From JAWMQL01 sp033283165 (GTDB lineage: Bacteria; Pseudomonadota; Gammaproteobacteria; Pseudomonadales; Halieaceae): DNA of 64,000 bases. The notes beneath the pieces were generated by a model. It worked only from the letters and a program-made list of their open reading frames with translations. It made no database searches and was not told the origin of the DNA. The stretch lies in assembly GCA_033283165.1 (NCBI GenBank), contig JAWMQL010000010.1:1-64000 (forward strand). The letters run 5' to 3'. Shown piece by piece: positions 17,346-25,999 of the stretch (its first letter is position 1; every line of letters begins with the position of its first letter). The translations under genes and the position numbers were made by a program.

Positions 17346-19217
17346 ATGACCGATACCACACTGTGGCAGGAAGCAGCGCGCGATGTGTTCTGGTACCAGG
17401 CGCCACAAACCACGCTGGATGGCAGCAACCCGCCTTTTTATCGCTGGTTCCCCGACGGGGTCACCAATGCCTGTTACAACGCCCTGGACCTGCACGTGGC
17501 ACAGGGGCGGGGGGAGCAGGTCGCGCTGATCTACGACAGCCCGGTCACCGACACCCGGCGCCAGTACAGTTATGCCGGGTTGCTGGACCAGGTCGCCCGC
17601 TTCGCCGGAGTGCTGGCAGCACGGGGTGTACGCAAGGGTGACCGCGTCATCGTCTACATGCCCATGGTGCCCGAGGCCCTCATCGCCATGCTGGCCTGCG
17701 CCCGGCTGGGGGCCGTGCACTCGGTGGTTTTTGGTGGCTTCGCCAGCAACGAGCTGGCGGTGCGGATCGACGACGCGGCACCCCGGGTTATCGTGTCGGC
17801 CTCCTGCGGTATCGAGCCCAACCGGGTGGTTCCCTACAAACCGCTGCTGGACAAGGCCATTGCGCTGGCCGATCACCAACCGGCCAGTTGCGTGATTTTG
17901 CAGCGGGATGCCCTGGCGGCGGAATTGGAGGAAGGGCGCGACCTGGACTGGGAGCAGGCGATGGCGGAGGCTGAACCGGCTGATTGCGTGCCGGTAGCTG
18001 CCAACGACCCGCTCTATATCCTGTATACCTCGGGCACCACCGGACAGCCCAAGGGTGTGGTCCGCGACACGGGCGGCTCCATCGTGGCGCTGAAGTGGAC
18101 CATGTCGAAAATCTACAATGTGCAACCGGGCGATGTGTACTGGGCAGCGTCTGATGTTGGCTGGGTGGTCGGGCACTCCTACATTGTCTACGGCCCCCTG
18201 TTCAACGGTAATACCACGGTCATTTACGAGGGCAAACCGGTGGGTACGCCGGATCCCGGCGCGTTCTGGCGCGTTATCGAGCAGTACGACGTGAAAGTGC
18301 TGTTTACCGCCCCCACGGCCTTTCGCGCGATCAAGAAGGAGGACCCGGGTGGGGAGTTGGTGAGGCAGTACGACCTCACCGGCCTGCAGTCCCTGTTCCT
18401 GGCCGGGGAGCGCTGTGACCCGGACACGCTGGCGTGGGCCCAGGACAAGCTGCAGGTGCCGGTGATCGATCACTGGTGGCAGACCGAGACCGGCTGGCCG
18501 ATCTGCGCCAATTGCCTGGGCATAGAGCAGTTGCCGGTAATACCCGGCTCGCCCACCCGCCCGGTACCCGGCTATGACGTGCAGGTGCTGGATGAGGGTG
18601 GCAGGCCGATGGCGCCCGGTGAAATTGGTGCGCTGGCCGTGAAAATGCCCCTGCCACCGGGAACCTTTACCACCCTGTGGAATGCCGAGCAGCGTTACGT
18701 GGACGCCTATTTCAGCAAGTTCCCCGGCTACTATGAAACCGGAGACGCCGGTTATATCGATGACAACGGCTACGTGTTCGTCATGTCCCGCACCGACGAT
18801 GTCATTAACGTGGCGGGGCATCGGCTGTCTACCGGGGCGATAGAGGAGGTGCTGGCCGGCCACCCCGACGTGGCGGAATGTGCGGTGATGGGCGTGGCCG
18901 ATCCGCTGAAGGGCCAGTTACCCCTGGGCCTGCTGGTTCTGAACGCGGGGGTGGACCGGGACGTGCAAGACATCGAGGCGGAAGTCGTACAACGGGTGCG
19001 GGAAGAGATCGGACCGGTGGCAGCTTTCAAACTGTGCACCGTGGTCGATCGCCTGCCGAAAACGCGCTCAGGTAAGATCCTGCGCGGGACCATGCGCAAG
19101 ATCGCCGACGGCCAGCCCTGGAAAATGCCGGCGACCATCGACGACCCGGCGATTCTCGACGAGATTGGCGAGGCCCTGCGCGAGCTGGGCTATGGGCTGG
19201 ATGCATCCAGCCCGTGA
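17346..19217 (+). CDS. prpE: propionyl-CoA synthetase PrpE-like acyl-CoA ligase
   Basis: 623 residues from the ATG at 17346. A member of the acetyl/propionyl-CoA synthetase family: it activates a short-chain acid with ATP and CoA in the cytoplasm. Signatures are YTSGTTGQPKGVVRDTGG (P-loop-like, with the VRD..GG form typical of PrpE), WWQTETGWPI, the GYYETGDAGY aspartate, and KTRSGKILRGTMRKIADG with the catalytic lysine. Acetate versus propionate preference cannot be proved from sequence, but VRDTGG and KIADG match PrpE more than Acs. No prpBCD genes are beside it. It may feed CoA esters to central metabolism alongside the Kor enzyme. Confidence 0.9.
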   Translation: MTDTTLWQEAARDVFWYQAPQTTLDGSNPPFYRWFPDGVTNACYNALDLHVAQGRGEQVALIYDSPVTDTRRQYSYAGLLDQVARFAGVLAARGVRKGDRVIVYMPMVPEALIAMLACARLGAVHSVVFGGFASNELAVRIDDAAPRVIVSASCGIEPNRVVPYKPLLDKAIALADHQPASCVILQRDALAAELEEGRDLDWEQAMAEAEPADCVPVAANDPLYILYTSGTTGQPKGVVRDTGGSIVALKWTMSKIYNVQPGDVYWAASDVGWVVGHSYIVYGPLFNGNTTVIYEGKPVGTPDPGAFWRVIEQYDVKVLFTAPTAFRAIKKEDPGGELVRQYDLTGLQSLFLAGERCDPDTLAWAQDKLQVPVIDHWWQTETGWPICANCLGIEQLPVIPGSPTRPVPGYDVQVLDEGGRPMAPGEIGALAVKMPLPPGTFTTLWNAEQRYVDAYFSKFPGYYETGDAGYIDDNGYVFVMSRTDDVINVAGHRLSTGAIEEVLAGHPDVAECAVMGVADPLKGQLPLGLLVLNAGVDRDVQDIEAEVVQRVREEIGPVAAFKLCTVVDRLPKTRSGKILRGTMRKIADGQPWKMPATIDDPAILDEIGEALRELGYGLDASSP

Positions 19218-19260
19218 CAGAACCCGTACAAAGGTTTGATATGAGGCGAGATTGCGAGTC

Positions 19261-19794
19261 ATGAAAACCACCACCAACGTACTTTTCCTGCTGGTCCTTT
19301 CGTGGCTGCTGGGCGGTTGCGCCAGCGCTTCCGTGGAACAGTATCGCGGCCAGGAGCCGACTTTCGTCGCGGAGCAGTTCTTCAACGGCCAGCTCCGCGC
19401 CACCGGGGTCATCAAGAACCGCGGCGGGGATGTGATCCGGCGCTTTACTGCCGATATCAATGCCTATTGGCGCGACGGTGTGGGAACCCTGGAAGAGGAC
19501 TTCCTGTTCGACGACGGCAGTACCGAGCGGCGGGTCTGGACCCTGCGCCCCTCTGGCGAGGGGCGCTATATCGCCACCGCCGGGGACGTGGTGGGGGAGG
19601 GACTTGCCGAAGTTGCCGGCAACAGTATGTTCCTCGACTATGTACTGCGGGTCCCCTGGCGTGACGGTAGTATCGACCTGCGCATCGATGATCGCATGTA
19701 CCTGGTCAGTCCCGATCTGCTGTTGAATGAATCCACCATGACCAAGTTCGGTTTCCGGGTAGGGGCGATTCTGTTGGTCATACAGCGGCTGTAG
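19261..19794 (+). CDS. DUF3833-family lipoprotein
   Basis: 177 residues from the ATG at 19261. The signal peptide ends in the lipobox LLGGC, so the protein is lipid-anchored. The body (VEQYRGQEPTFVAEQFFNGQLRATG, FTADINAYW, DGSTERRVWTLR, YVLRVPWRDGSIDLRIDDRMYL) fits the DUF3833 family, uncharacterised lipocalin-like lipoproteins common in marine gammaproteobacteria. It follows prpE by about 40 bases and may be co-transcribed. No ligand is known. Confidence 0.88.
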   Translation: MKTTTNVLFLLVLSWLLGGCASASVEQYRGQEPTFVAEQFFNGQLRATGVIKNRGGDVIRRFTADINAYWRDGVGTLEEDFLFDDGSTERRVWTLRPSGEGRYIATAGDVVGEGLAEVAGNSMFLDYVLRVPWRDGSIDLRIDDRMYLVSPDLLLNESTMTKFGFRVGAILLVIQRL

Positions 19795-19820
19795 TTCGTG
19801 ACCCGACAACCCGTGGGGCC

Positions 19821-20582
19821 CTAATCCGGCAGCAACTCCCGGTACACCCGCCAGGTGGCGTGGCCAAGCAGCGGGAAAATAAAGATCATCAACAGCAGTG
19901 AGGTGGCGAAACCCACTGCAACCAGGGTTACGATCAGCACGCCCCAGACCAGCAGTGCCGGGAAATCGCGCAGGAACACGCGCAAGCTGGTGCGCATGGC
20001 TTCTCCGACGTTCAGGTGGCGGTCGATGATGATCGGTATCGTGACCACCGACAGGGCGAATACCACCAGCGCGAGGCTGCCCCCCGCGGCGAGGTAGGTC
20101 AGCAATTGTGCCTGGCTCAACAGGCGCAGGACATCGCCCCACACCGCACTCGCCAGGCTTGGACCGGCGGCTCCGGTCAGGGCCTGCAGCAATATCCCGG
20201 AGGCAGCGAACCACACTACCCCGATCAGCAGCAGCACCTCGGCGAAGCGCAGCAGGCGAACCCGATTGCGGCCAAGGGCACGCAGTGACGTGCCGAAGTC
20301 CGTCGGCTCCCCGCGGTCGCGACAGCGGGACAGCTCGCACAGCCCGGCCGTCAGGATTGGACCCACCAGCAGGAACCCGGAAGTCACGGCGGCGAGGTAA
20401 AACGGGTGTCGTTCGTAGGCCAGGATCAGGGCCCCCAGGCTGGTGACAATGAGACCGTATGCGACGCTGGCGGCGCGGTGGTGCCACAGATCATCCCAGG
20501 CCTCGATCAGCCAGACAAAGGGGCGGGTGGGTGGAACACGGCGGATGGGGTAGTCATCCGATTCGTGGTGAGTGACAGGCAT
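19821..20582 (-). CDS. DUF2189-family integral membrane protein
   Basis: 253 residues from the ATG at 20582, which has GGGAG at suitable distance; a longer in-frame start at 20642 lacks support. A cytoplasmic N-terminus (YPIRRVPPTRPFVWLIEAWDDLW) leads into about six membrane helices. The pattern matches DUF2189, uncharacterised inner-membrane proteins sometimes found near cytochrome oxidase assembly genes in alphaproteobacteria. No such context is seen here. Function is unknown. Confidence 0.82.
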   Translation of the reverse strand: MPVTHHESDDYPIRRVPPTRPFVWLIEAWDDLWHHRAASVAYGLIVTSLGALILAYERHPFYLAAVTSGFLLVGPILTAGLCELSRCRDRGEPTDFGTSLRALGRNRVRLLRFAEVLLLIGVVWFAASGILLQALTGAAGPSLASAVWGDVLRLLSQAQLLTYLAAGGSLALVVFALSVVTIPIIIDRHLNVGEAMRTSLRVFLRDFPALLVWGVLIVTLVAVGFATSLLLMIFIFPLLGHATWRVYRELLPD

Positions 20583-20785
20583 AGCACACGCTCCCGGCGG
20601 GCCGTGCCACGCCAAGGTGGTTGACATTATCAGTATAGACAATTTTCCATGGACAGGTTCCGGCCGGACACATATCGACGGATGGTAGTTGGCACCCGTG
20701 CTTTGGCCGTTGCAATTTCACCGGTCCGCACTTATGTTCAACTGGTGCTTCAGGCGACGGACAGAACACGGAGTGTGGAGGAGGT

Positions 20786-21301
20786 ATGGTGATTTCATTT
20801 TTCGAGTGGCGGTCGAGCCCCCTGCGGCCGTGCAACAGGCTGGTGCTGCTTGGGTGCGTGCTGTTCCTCGCTTGCTCACTGCGGCCCTGCGCGCGCGCTG
20901 ACAGTTCCCACCCGTCTCTGGAGACCACTGCCTGGCAGCTGGTGAAAATCCTCTCCATGGACGACACGGTGTACCAGCCTTCTGAAGCGGACGTTCACAC
21001 ACTGGTGTTCGGGGCGACCGGCGATCTGGAAATTCACTCCGCTTGCAATACGGGTACCGCTCATTGGGCGATCGACCTGCCCTCGAGTATCCGTTTTACC
21101 GCAATCGAGACAGAGTCTCATGATTGTCAACCGGACTCTCTGTCAGGGCGTTTCCTGGCGCAGTTGGAGTGGGTCCGCAGCTTTGCGCTGCGCGACGGCC
21201 ACCTGTATCTGGCCACCATGGCCGACGGCGCGATCATCGAATTCAGACCGCTGGCTGCGGATTCCGTGGCGGGAGAAGCGACCCATGACGCTTACCAGTA
21301 A
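20786..21301 (+). CDS. exported META/HslJ-like domain protein
   Basis: 171 residues with an N-terminal hydrophobic signal (LVLLGCVLFLACSLRPCARA). The remainder has the META-domain layout: TAWQLVKILSMDDTVYQPSEADVHTLVFGATGDLEIHSACN with the ACN turn, then LRDGHLYLATMADGAIIEFRPL as the final strand. META/HslJ proteins are periplasmic or outer-membrane proteins linked to stress or motility; the molecular role is unclear. Its end overlaps the next gene by 17 bases, so the two are probably translated together. Confidence 0.78.
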   Translation: MVISFFEWRSSPLRPCNRLVLLGCVLFLACSLRPCARADSSHPSLETTAWQLVKILSMDDTVYQPSEADVHTLVFGATGDLEIHSACNTGTAHWAIDLPSSIRFTAIETESHDCQPDSLSGRFLAQLEWVRSFALRDGHLYLATMADGAIIEFRPLAADSVAGEATHDAYQ

Positions 21302-21968
21302 TCACTTCGCCTGCCGGCTGTTGTCGGTCTGCTGCCTGGTACTGTTCGGCGGCCTGCTGCCGGCGGTTGCCCGGGCGGATACAGTCCAGGCCCGCTGTGA
21401 TGTCTACCCGGTCGGGGACGATCACGCGAGCAGTTACGGCCCGTGCACGTTTTCCCAGCGCCAGGGCTACGTTACTCTTCGGCGGCAGGACGGCACCGTG
21501 CATGAACTGGCGCCAGAGGGCGACTCCAGTGGTAAATTTGTCGACCAGTTCGGCCACCCCGTCTATCGCCAGAGCGGGCTCGGGCGCGATGGACTTATTT
21601 TCCGGTTCCCCCAGGAAGCGATCTATGTCTATTGGCAGGGGTCGGCGCGGGACGAATCGGGTCGGGAGTCGAACCCTACCTGGCCCTATTCCACCGCAGA
21701 CTACGACGCCACCACGCTGCTGCCCTGTGGCTTACTCGACGGGGAGGAAGGTAGTTGCCCCGCCGGCGTTCTTCGTATGGCGGACCGGCAGGCCTCGATC
21801 GTCGTGACCAGCCCGGACGGGACGGAATTTACCTTTAACTTCATGCGCGACTACGTGAACGCGACGGGGCGCGAGGTCGAGGCTGAACTGAAAGGGGATA
21901 CGTGGTACCTCGTGGTCGACCGACAGGAATTCTACCGGGTGCCACTGGCGGCTATAGAGGGTGGCTGA
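21285..21968 (+). CDS. secreted hypothetical protein paired with the META protein
   Basis: 227 residues from the ATG at 21285, with GGGAG at 21271 inside the preceding gene. The signal peptide ends at AVARA. The mature protein has CDVYPVGDDHASSYGPCTFSQRQGYVTLRRQDGTVHELAPEG, a strand-rich pattern with a likely disulfide, and a second cysteine pair in LLPCGLLDGEEGSC. I do not recognise a named enzyme. Its 3' end overlaps the 3' end of the convergent YqaA gene by 17 bases. Confidence 0.75.
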   Translation: MTLTSNHFACRLLSVCCLVLFGGLLPAVARADTVQARCDVYPVGDDHASSYGPCTFSQRQGYVTLRRQDGTVHELAPEGDSSGKFVDQFGHPVYRQSGLGRDGLIFRFPQEAIYVYWQGSARDESGRESNPTWPYSTADYDATTLLPCGLLDGEEGSCPAGVLRMADRQASIVVTSPDGTEFTFNFMRDYVNATGREVEAELKGDTWYLVVDRQEFYRVPLAAIEGG

Positions 21969-22392
21969 AGGCCAGGGGTTGTGCGATCCACAGCACAACA
22001 ACGTAGCGCAGTCCCTTACCCACGCCCACCAGGATCAGAAAAAGCGGCAGCGGGACTCGCATGATCCCCGCGATCAAGGTGAGTGCATCACCACCGACCG
22101 GCATCCAGGCCAGTAGCAGGGACCAGACGCCGCGGCGCTGATACCAGCGCTGCGCCCGCTCGATCTGCGCGTGGCTGAAATAAAACCAGCGGCGGTCCTG
22201 GAAATGCAGCAGGTAGCCGCCCAGCACCCAGTTCACCACGGACCCGAGTGTGTTGCCCGCCGTCGCCACGGCCAGCAGGGTAAGCGGCTCCGCACCCCGC
22301 CCGAGCATCAGGAAGAGCATGACCTCGGAATAGAAAGGCAGGACCGTGGCCGCCAGGAAAGCGGAGCCGAATAACAGCAGGTAGTCGCCCAT
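21952..22392 (-). CDS. YqaA/DedA-superfamily membrane protein
   Basis: 146 residues from the ATG at 22392, whose A overlaps the stop of the upstream amidotransferase gene. Four membrane segments are visible. The hallmark of the SNARE-associated/DedA fold is present: LPFYSEVMLFLML, then NTLGSVVNWVLGGYL and RYGVWSLLLAWMPVGGDALTLIAG in approximate form. Length fits YqaA, which is shorter than DedA. DedA-like proteins are thought to move lipids or ions at the inner membrane. It is the last gene of a minus-strand operon with an amidotransferase and an amidoligase, so it could transport the product or a lipid substrate (inference). Confidence 0.87.
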   Translation of the reverse strand: MGDYLLLFGSAFLAATVLPFYSEVMLFLMLGRGAEPLTLLAVATAGNTLGSVVNWVLGGYLLHFQDRRWFYFSHAQIERAQRWYQRRGVWSLLLAWMPVGGDALTLIAGIMRVPLPLFLILVGVGKGLRYVVVLWIAQPLAFSHPL

Positions 22393-23057
22393 CAGCGCGC
22401 GCGCCGGAGCAGCCAGCGAAACAGGGAGAATTGCGCCGGCAGATAGCACAGGTACTCCGGGTGCCACTGCACGCCAATGATTGCCCGGCCCTCGGTACAC
22501 TCGATGGCCTGGCACAGATCGTCGAGGTCACGGCCAACGATTGCCAGCCCCTGCCCCGGCTCCCGGATGGCCTGGTGGTGGAGGCTGTTGACGCGGATTT
22601 TCCGGCGTTTGCACAGGGCGGCGAGCCGCGATCCCTCAGAAAGAAACACCTGCTTGGTGGGGAGCAGGCCCGGCCGGTTATAGGTTTTCCTGCGCAACGG
22701 GCGAATATCCTGGTGCAAATTGCCGCCCAATACGACGTTTATCAACTGGGCTCCACGGCAGATGCCGAGCAGCGGGATGTCGTGACTCATGGCGTGCTTG
22801 ATCCAGTGAATTTCCAGCTGGTCACGCTCCCGGTCAATTCGTGCTTTGGGTGCCTGCTCTTCCCCGTAAAGATCGGGACCGATGTCGTTGCCGCCACTGA
22901 TCACCAGTGCGTCGAGCGGCTTGCCGCTGGGTTTGTGGCGCACGCTGATGCGTTCCGGAAGCGCCCCCGCGAGGCGCAGCGCCAGTCGCAGGCACCACCA
23001 GCTCGGTGCCCAGCGCCTGCCGTCCCCGGTTACACCAACCCGCGGTCGGTCAGCCAT
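22392..23057 (-). CDS. class I glutamine amidotransferase/PuuD-like hydrolase
   Basis: 221 residues of the C26 (gamma-glutamyl hydrolase/PuuD) type. It has SGGNDIGP at 54-61, a nucleophile elbow GICRGAQ with Cys100, and the His199/Glu201 pair in QWHPEY. Such enzymes hydrolyse gamma-glutamyl amides or supply ammonia. It begins 28 bases inside the amidoligase gene, so translation is coupled. Paired with an amidoligase, it may remove or edit the amide made by that enzyme, or release ammonia for it. Slightly short for PuuD (about 250). Confidence 0.88.
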   Translation of the reverse strand: MADRPRVGVTGDGRRWAPSWWCLRLALRLAGALPERISVRHKPSGKPLDALVISGGNDIGPDLYGEEQAPKARIDRERDQLEIHWIKHAMSHDIPLLGICRGAQLINVVLGGNLHQDIRPLRRKTYNRPGLLPTKQVFLSEGSRLAALCKRRKIRVNSLHHQAIREPGQGLAIVGRDLDDLCQAIECTEGRAIIGVQWHPEYLCYLPAQFSLFRWLLRRAR

Positions 23058-24016
23058 TGATTGGTCCGCTGTACCCAGTCTGCGTTGGAAACCCCCAGCA
23101 ATGGGCGATGCGCAGCAAGGAATTCCTGCGAGAGTTGCGCCAGTGCCACGTCATCCCAGGCCAGCGCCTCCACGGTGCACCAGAGATTCCAGCTGGTCGC
23201 AAGGGACCACCTGGGGTCCTCGATGTGGCAGTTGGGCAGGCGATAGTGAAAGGTCGGCCGAGCCTTGACCCGGCGATCATCGACGGCGGCCTGCACTCGC
23301 TCGGGATCGAGTTCCGAAAACAGCGGCAACATATCCAGGGCCCTGTTGCGGGTGGCGTTGTGGGCCAGGTAGCTATCAATAAGTGTCTCCGTGTCCGGTG
23401 CCTCCAGGGTCAGTACCTCGTGGAGGTAGGCCTCCGGCCACGGATTGATATAGGGTGTCAGCCTGCGCATGGTATCGACGTCGTGGGCGTCAAAGAGCCA
23501 CCACTGCAGCAGGGCGAAGGCGCAGAGGTAGCGATGCAAAGTCGGCGCATCCAGGCCTGGCGTCTCGGGATTGATATGGACCCCATAGGCCGCGATGAGC
23601 GACTCCTCGGTACCCTGCGCCCCGGCGGATCGCAATGCCAGCACCATGGGGTCCAGAGCGGAAAGCCGGTCGATTGCGATTGGCGGGGCCACGACCTCGA
23701 TCGGCACCAGCATCGGCGCTGCCTGGCTCAACGGCTTGATCCACTCCTTTGTCTCGCCATCCGCCGATTCCCGGGCCTTGCGCTTGAGGAAATCCCAATC
23801 GATTTCGATCGTGAATTCGCCCAGCTCGGCAACGACCACGGCGTGCTCGGCCCGGGTGTCTGCGCTGATGTCACCCTCCAGGGCGGATGCCACGGTGCGG
23901 GAAGCGGCGTCGAGGTCGAGGCCGGAAAATTCGAGTTCAAAGCCGACCCGGCGCTGCGCGCCATCGTCGCGATGGCGGACCGGGGGATCTCGATAGGACG
24001 ATTCGGTTGTGCTCAT
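23030..24016 (-). CDS. putative amidoligase (glutamine-synthetase-like fold)
   Basis: 328 residues. Recognisable amidoligase_2-type motifs are GFELEF (25-30), EIDWDFL (71-77), EVVAPPI (107-113) and GVHINPE (145-151), which supply the Glu and His residues for Mg-ATP and carboxylate in the glutamine-synthetase-like active site. The family is predicted to ligate amines to carboxylates in small molecules or peptides; the substrates here are unknown. The start ATGA overlaps the stop of the glutamate-synthase-like gene, and the end overlaps the amidotransferase. This arrangement says the three act on one pathway. Confidence 0.85.
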   Translation of the reverse strand: MSTTESSYRDPPVRHRDDGAQRRVGFELEFSGLDLDAASRTVASALEGDISADTRAEHAVVVAELGEFTIEIDWDFLKRKARESADGETKEWIKPLSQAAPMLVPIEVVAPPIAIDRLSALDPMVLALRSAGAQGTEESLIAAYGVHINPETPGLDAPTLHRYLCAFALLQWWLFDAHDVDTMRRLTPYINPWPEAYLHEVLTLEAPDTETLIDSYLAHNATRNRALDMLPLFSELDPERVQAAVDDRRVKARPTFHYRLPNCHIEDPRWSLATSWNLWCTVEALAWDDVALAQLSQEFLAAHRPLLGVSNADWVQRTNQWLTDRGLV

Positions 24017-25665
24017 AATGATTCCGCCGAAGATGGCCGGTCATGATATCGGCTCGGACCGGTAGCCCGAAGGGGTTGGAAGCTATCGGCGGTAGCCGCG
24101 GCCCACCAGTCCCTGTAAGGCGTCGTGTGGGGCTCTTCCAGCAACTGGTTATGCTGCAGGAAGTCCTTGATCTGGTCCATGGTGGCCACCTCGTTGGGCG
24201 ACAGTCGATGGTGCAGGTGGTGTGGCAACAACTGTTCCGGGTGCGACAGGCCGGCAGCGCCGATCAACTCGCCAAGGCGCCGCAAGGTGTTTTTGTGGTA
24301 GTTGGCGACTCGCATATATTTGTCCTCAACCACGAGCCCCCGCTGGCGGCGCGGATCCTGCGTCGCAACACCAGTGGGACATTTGTTGGTGTGGCAATTT
24401 TTTGACATGACGCAACCAAGGGCAAACATGAAGGCACGGGCGGAATTGCACCAGTCCGCCCCCAGCGCCAGGTTGCTGGCGATCGAGAAGCCACCCAGTA
24501 TCTTGGCGCTGGCGGCGATTCTGACATCTTCTCTAAGCCCCGTTCCCACTAACGCATTGCGCACCATGACCAGGCCCTCCCGCAAGGCCATGCCCACGTG
24601 GTCGGACAACTCCTCAGGTGCGGCTCCCGTGCCGCCCTCTGCGCCGTCGACCACAATGAAGTCCAGCCTGATACCGGTCTCCAGCATCCCCTTGCAGATT
24701 GCAAACAGTTCCCACGGATGACCGACACACAGCTTGATGCCCACCGGCTTGCCTTTCGAGCACTCTCGCAACAGCGCTGCAAACTCGAGCAGTTCCACTG
24801 GCGTCGAAAAGGCGCTGTGAGAGGGCGGAGACACACAGTCCACAGCCGGCGGGACACCTCGCACTCGAGCTATTTCTTCAGTGACTTTCGGTCCGGGCAG
24901 TACCCCGCCGTGGCCGGGTTTTGCACCCTGGCTCAGCTTTATCTCCACCATTTTTATCTGGTCATTCTGCGCTTCGTCGGCAAACTTCGCCGCGTCGAAG
25001 TGCCCAGCCCGGTCTCGACAGCCGAAGTATCCGGTGCCGATCTCCCAAACAAGGTCGCCACCGTGAACACGGTGATACGGACTGATGCCGCCCTCTCCTG
25101 TGTCGTGATAGAAACCACCCTCACAGGCGCCCCTGTTCAGCGCCTCGATCGCCCGGGCGCTCAGTGCACCGAAACTCATGGCCGATATGTTCAACAGCGA
25201 GGCGTCGTGGGGCCTGGCGCATTGCCTGTTGCCGACCTTGACGCGGAAGTCCGTATTATTTATTTCTCGTGCACAGATAGAATGCGTTACCAGTTCGTAT
25301 TGATCGTCGTAGACATCCAGGTCGGTTCCCAGCGGACTGGCATCGATCACGTTCTTGGCACGTGCGTACACCAGTGAGCGCTGCTCGCGGCTGAAGGGCC
25401 GCCCGCTGAGGTCGCTTTCGACGATGTACTGGCGCAGATACGGGCGTGCACTTTCGAATACCCAGCGCAGGTGGCCCACCAGGGGAAAGTTGCGGAGCAG
25501 CGTGTGGCGCTGTTGGAAGAAATCCCAGATACCCAGCAGCGATAGCGGAATCAGGGCGAGCAGGGCGAACCGCCATGTACCGCTACCGGCCGCAAGAACA
25601 CATCCGGCAGCGGTGAGGATGAGGACCAGCCAGAATACTGCCATCCGTTTTATGAGTTCCGTCAT
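24013..25665 (-). CDS. membrane-anchored FMN glutamate-synthase-domain protein
   Basis: 550 residues. Two membrane segments at the N-terminus (about 8-26 and 31-46) precede the GltB central/FMN domain. Its conserved parts are NISAMSFGALSARAIEALNRGA, HDTGEGGISPYHR, GAKPGHGGVLPGPKVT, the FMN/substrate stretch VVDGAEGGTGAAP, and a 3Fe-4S cluster motif GCVMSKNCHTNKCPTGVAT. The glutaminase (GATase II) and GXGXG beta-helix domains of classical GltB are absent. It could transfer ammonia or electrons onto 2-oxo acids. It leads a four-gene minus-strand operon with an amidoligase, amidotransferase and YqaA. Confidence 0.9.
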   Translation of the reverse strand: MTELIKRMAVFWLVLILTAAGCVLAAGSGTWRFALLALIPLSLLGIWDFFQQRHTLLRNFPLVGHLRWVFESARPYLRQYIVESDLSGRPFSREQRSLVYARAKNVIDASPLGTDLDVYDDQYELVTHSICAREINNTDFRVKVGNRQCARPHDASLLNISAMSFGALSARAIEALNRGACEGGFYHDTGEGGISPYHRVHGGDLVWEIGTGYFGCRDRAGHFDAAKFADEAQNDQIKMVEIKLSQGAKPGHGGVLPGPKVTEEIARVRGVPPAVDCVSPPSHSAFSTPVELLEFAALLRECSKGKPVGIKLCVGHPWELFAICKGMLETGIRLDFIVVDGAEGGTGAAPEELSDHVGMALREGLVMVRNALVGTGLREDVRIAASAKILGGFSIASNLALGADWCNSARAFMFALGCVMSKNCHTNKCPTGVATQDPRRQRGLVVEDKYMRVANYHKNTLRRLGELIGAAGLSHPEQLLPHHLHHRLSPNEVATMDQIKDFLQHNQLLEEPHTTPYRDWWAAATADSFQPLRATGPSRYHDRPSSAESL

Positions 25666-25784
25666 CTCGTCTCCCCGGCTTCAGCCGTTACCGGATGTTG
25701 CGTTGTGGCCCCGATTTTAGCTGCCACGGGCCCTGTGCCAACCTGGCGCCCAAGAGATAAAAACTATATATATCATCGTGTTAG

Positions 25785-25861
25785 TGGTCCGCCTGGCAGG
25801 AGTCGAACCTGCGACCTACCGCTTAGGAGGCGGTTGCTCTATCCTGCTGAGCTACAGGCGG
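25785..25861 (-). tRNA. tRNA-Arg, anticodon CCT
   Basis: On the minus strand the 77-base gene starts CCGCCTG, pairing with CAGGCGG at the 3' end, then discriminator A and an encoded CCA. The D-arm (GCTCAGCAGGATAGAGC), an anticodon stem ACCGC/GCGGT with loop CTCCTAA, and a T-arm with GGTTCGACTCC all fold. The anticodon CCT reads AGG. I see no integrase next to it. Confidence 0.96.
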
Positions 25862-25999
25862 GTGGTATGGAGGGTGCGAATTATTCCGCGCCGGGGGGGA
25901 GATGGCAAGCCCGCCGGCGCTGTAGCCCCGCCCTTGCTACAGCGTATACCCTGGATGTGATATACACTTGGCGCTGACGAGGCCAGCTTAAGGAAGGCG

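Noticed and set aside
17256..18863. 535-codon minus-strand ORF across prpE
   Set aside because: Antisense to prpE; no motif, and prpE motifs are complete on the plus strand.
25700..25985. Integrase/attachment site at tRNA-Arg
   Set aside because: No repeated tRNA 3' fragment or integrase is visible within the window.
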